Shown here: piece by piece, positions 6,506-7,193 of the stretch
Position numbering within the stretch: position 1 is the stretch's first letter
How the letters are laid out: each line of letters starts with the position of its first letter
Assembly: GCA_016938795.1 (NCBI GenBank)
Contig: JAFGTZ010000226.1
Coordinates: 1 to 7,193 of the forward strand
Source of the DNA: Chromatiaceae bacterium
GTDB lineage: Bacteria > Pseudomonadota > Gammaproteobacteria > Chromatiales > Chromatiaceae
DNA length: 7,193 nt
Direction: 5' to 3'
Program-made: the position numbers and the translations under genes
Notes under the pieces: model-generated
Told to the model about the DNA's origin: nothing
The model's database searches: none
What the model saw: only the letters and a program-made list of their open reading frames with translations

Positions 6506-7165
6506 CTAGGGATCGAAGCGATAGCCGAGCAGTTCGAGATCGCGCGCGAAGTGGCGCGCGACCAGCTCGGCGCTCGCGTCGTCGTAGTAGGTGCGCCAGT
6601 CGCGCTCGCGATCGGTGGCGCGGCGCGCGTGCGGCAAGGGCGGCGTGGGGATGCCGATGCGCGCGCAGGCCTCGGCAAAGTCCTCGTGCAGGCGTTCGTA
6701 GCGTCCGATGAAATCGACCAGGATGGCGCCGCGCAGATCGACGAGATAATCGCTCTGGAGCGTGATGGAGGTGTCGATGTGGTACTGATAGGGGCGCTCG
6801 GGGTCGAGCTTCCAGCGCAGAAAGTCGCCGAAGGTCTGGTGACCGCCGAGATAGTGCGGGCGCTCGCGGCGAATGTGGTGAAAGGAGCTGACCTGCAGAT
6901 CCCAGGGGTTGCGCACGAAGGCGAACTTGAAGAGGCTCTCGAACCAGTCGCGGGGCAGCAGTTCCTGCGCGGCGATGATCTTGGCGTGACGCGGCAGTTT
7001 GGTGCCGATGCGGTGACCGCTCAGATGGCTGAAGCGGCTGCAGAGAAACACCGGGTAGTACCAGGGATCGCGCCAGCGCCGGCGTTCGAGCGCGGCACGC
7101 ACGCTGGTTCCGCCGGTCTTGGCGATATGCACGAAGAGAAAGCGGTCGCGGGGTGAGAGCAGCAT
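6506..7165 (-). CDS. Sulfotransferase family 2-like protein (PAPS-dependent type)
   Basis: A 219-residue protein of the P-loop sulfotransferase type, which moves sulfate from PAPS to a hydroxyl or amino group, often of a sugar. The N-terminal RFLFVHIAKTGGTSVRAALE (8-27) is the 5'-phosphosulfate loop, with Lys16-Thr-Gly-Gly-Thr-Ser21. FKFAFVRNPWDLQVSSFHH (79-97) is the 3'-phosphate site, with Arg85 and Ser93/Ser94. DFIGRYERLHEDF (151-163) and YYDDASAELVARHFARDLELLGYRF (193-217) are typical of the family C-terminal half. The length is normal for the compact bacterial forms, and no signal peptide or membrane helix is seen, so it is probably cytoplasmic. The ATG at 7165 is the only ATG start available, because an in-frame stop lies at 7178-7180, yet it has no Shine-Dalgarno sequence. 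The acceptor is unknown; no glycosyltransferase or polysaccharide gene is in view. It ends 108 bp before the hydrolase gene on the same strand. Confidence 0.88.
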   Translation of the reverse strand: MLLSPRDRFLFVHIAKTGGTSVRAALERRRWRDPWYYPVFLCSRFSHLSGHRIGTKLPRHAKIIAAQELLPRDWFESLFKFAFVRNPWDLQVSSFHHIRRERPHYLGGHQTFGDFLRWKLDPERPYQYHIDTSITLQSDYLVDLRGAILVDFIGRYERLHEDFAEACARIGIPTPPLPHARRATDRERDWRTYYDDASAELVARHFARDLELLGYRFDP

Positions 7166-7172
7166 GGGCGGC

Positions 7173-7193
7173 AGTGGTCAGTGGTCAGTGGTC
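7173..7193. repeat. Heptanucleotide tandem repeat upstream of the sulfotransferase gene
   Basis: Three perfect copies of AGTGGTC (GACCACT on the minus strand) run to the window edge and may continue. The array begins seven bases before the sulfotransferase ATG and supplies the in-frame TGA at 7178-7180. Such 7-mers resemble the short tandem repeats scattered between genes in some bacteria; whether this one is dispersed cannot be seen here. Confidence 0.85.

Noticed and set aside
6452..7156. 234-codon plus-strand frame opposite the sulfotransferase
   Set aside because: It is an antisense shadow; the minus strand has both PAPS-binding motifs in order.

Overview
The window is high in GC, and both strands use GC-rich third codon positions. 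The gene content points to a gammaproteobacterium. GroEL ends in the usual Gly/Met tail, and a full-length bifunctional GlnE is followed by IlvE and a small CHCC zinc-finger protein. From memory, Pseudomonas has the same glnE-ilvE-zinc finger order. The repeat-rich membrane-anchored coiled-coil gene and the overall style recall purple sulfur bacteria (Chromatiaceae), but that placement is inference. The DNA looks chromosomal: there are no transposases, phage genes, tRNAs, rRNAs or CRISPR repeats.

Plus strand, left half. The end of groEL (2-391) is closed by a strong intrinsic terminator (421-449). An extended -10 promoter candidate follows (492-500), then glnE (538-3396), ilvE (3475-4398) and a 72-residue zinc-finger protein (4450-4668). 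The last three genes are tightly spaced and probably co-transcribed. They link nitrogen control (adenylylation of glutamine synthetase) to glutamate-dependent transamination of branched-chain amino acids.

Minus strand, right half, read right to left. A small sulfotransferase-like gene (7165-6506) starts next to a 7-bp tandem repeat at the window edge. After a 108-bp gap holding a plausible promoter with an overlapping short palindrome come a metallo-beta-lactamase-fold hydrolase (6397-5429) and, 21 bp further on, a coiled-coil protein with a C-terminal membrane segment (5407-4742). The last two look like an operon. The two converging blocks meet at a 13-bp inverted repeat (4682-4721).

The most unusual item is the coiled-coil gene. 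Its middle, 456 bp (4811-5266), is built entirely from 54-bp and 33-bp units (18 and 11 codons) in the protein order 18-18-18-18-11-11-18-11-18-11. Two adjacent 33-bp units are identical, and others differ at one to three positions, which indicates recent unit duplication and likely length variation between strains. I see no clear evidence of a wholly new multi-gene system. The hydrolase/coiled-coil pair is the best candidate for an undescribed functional unit.
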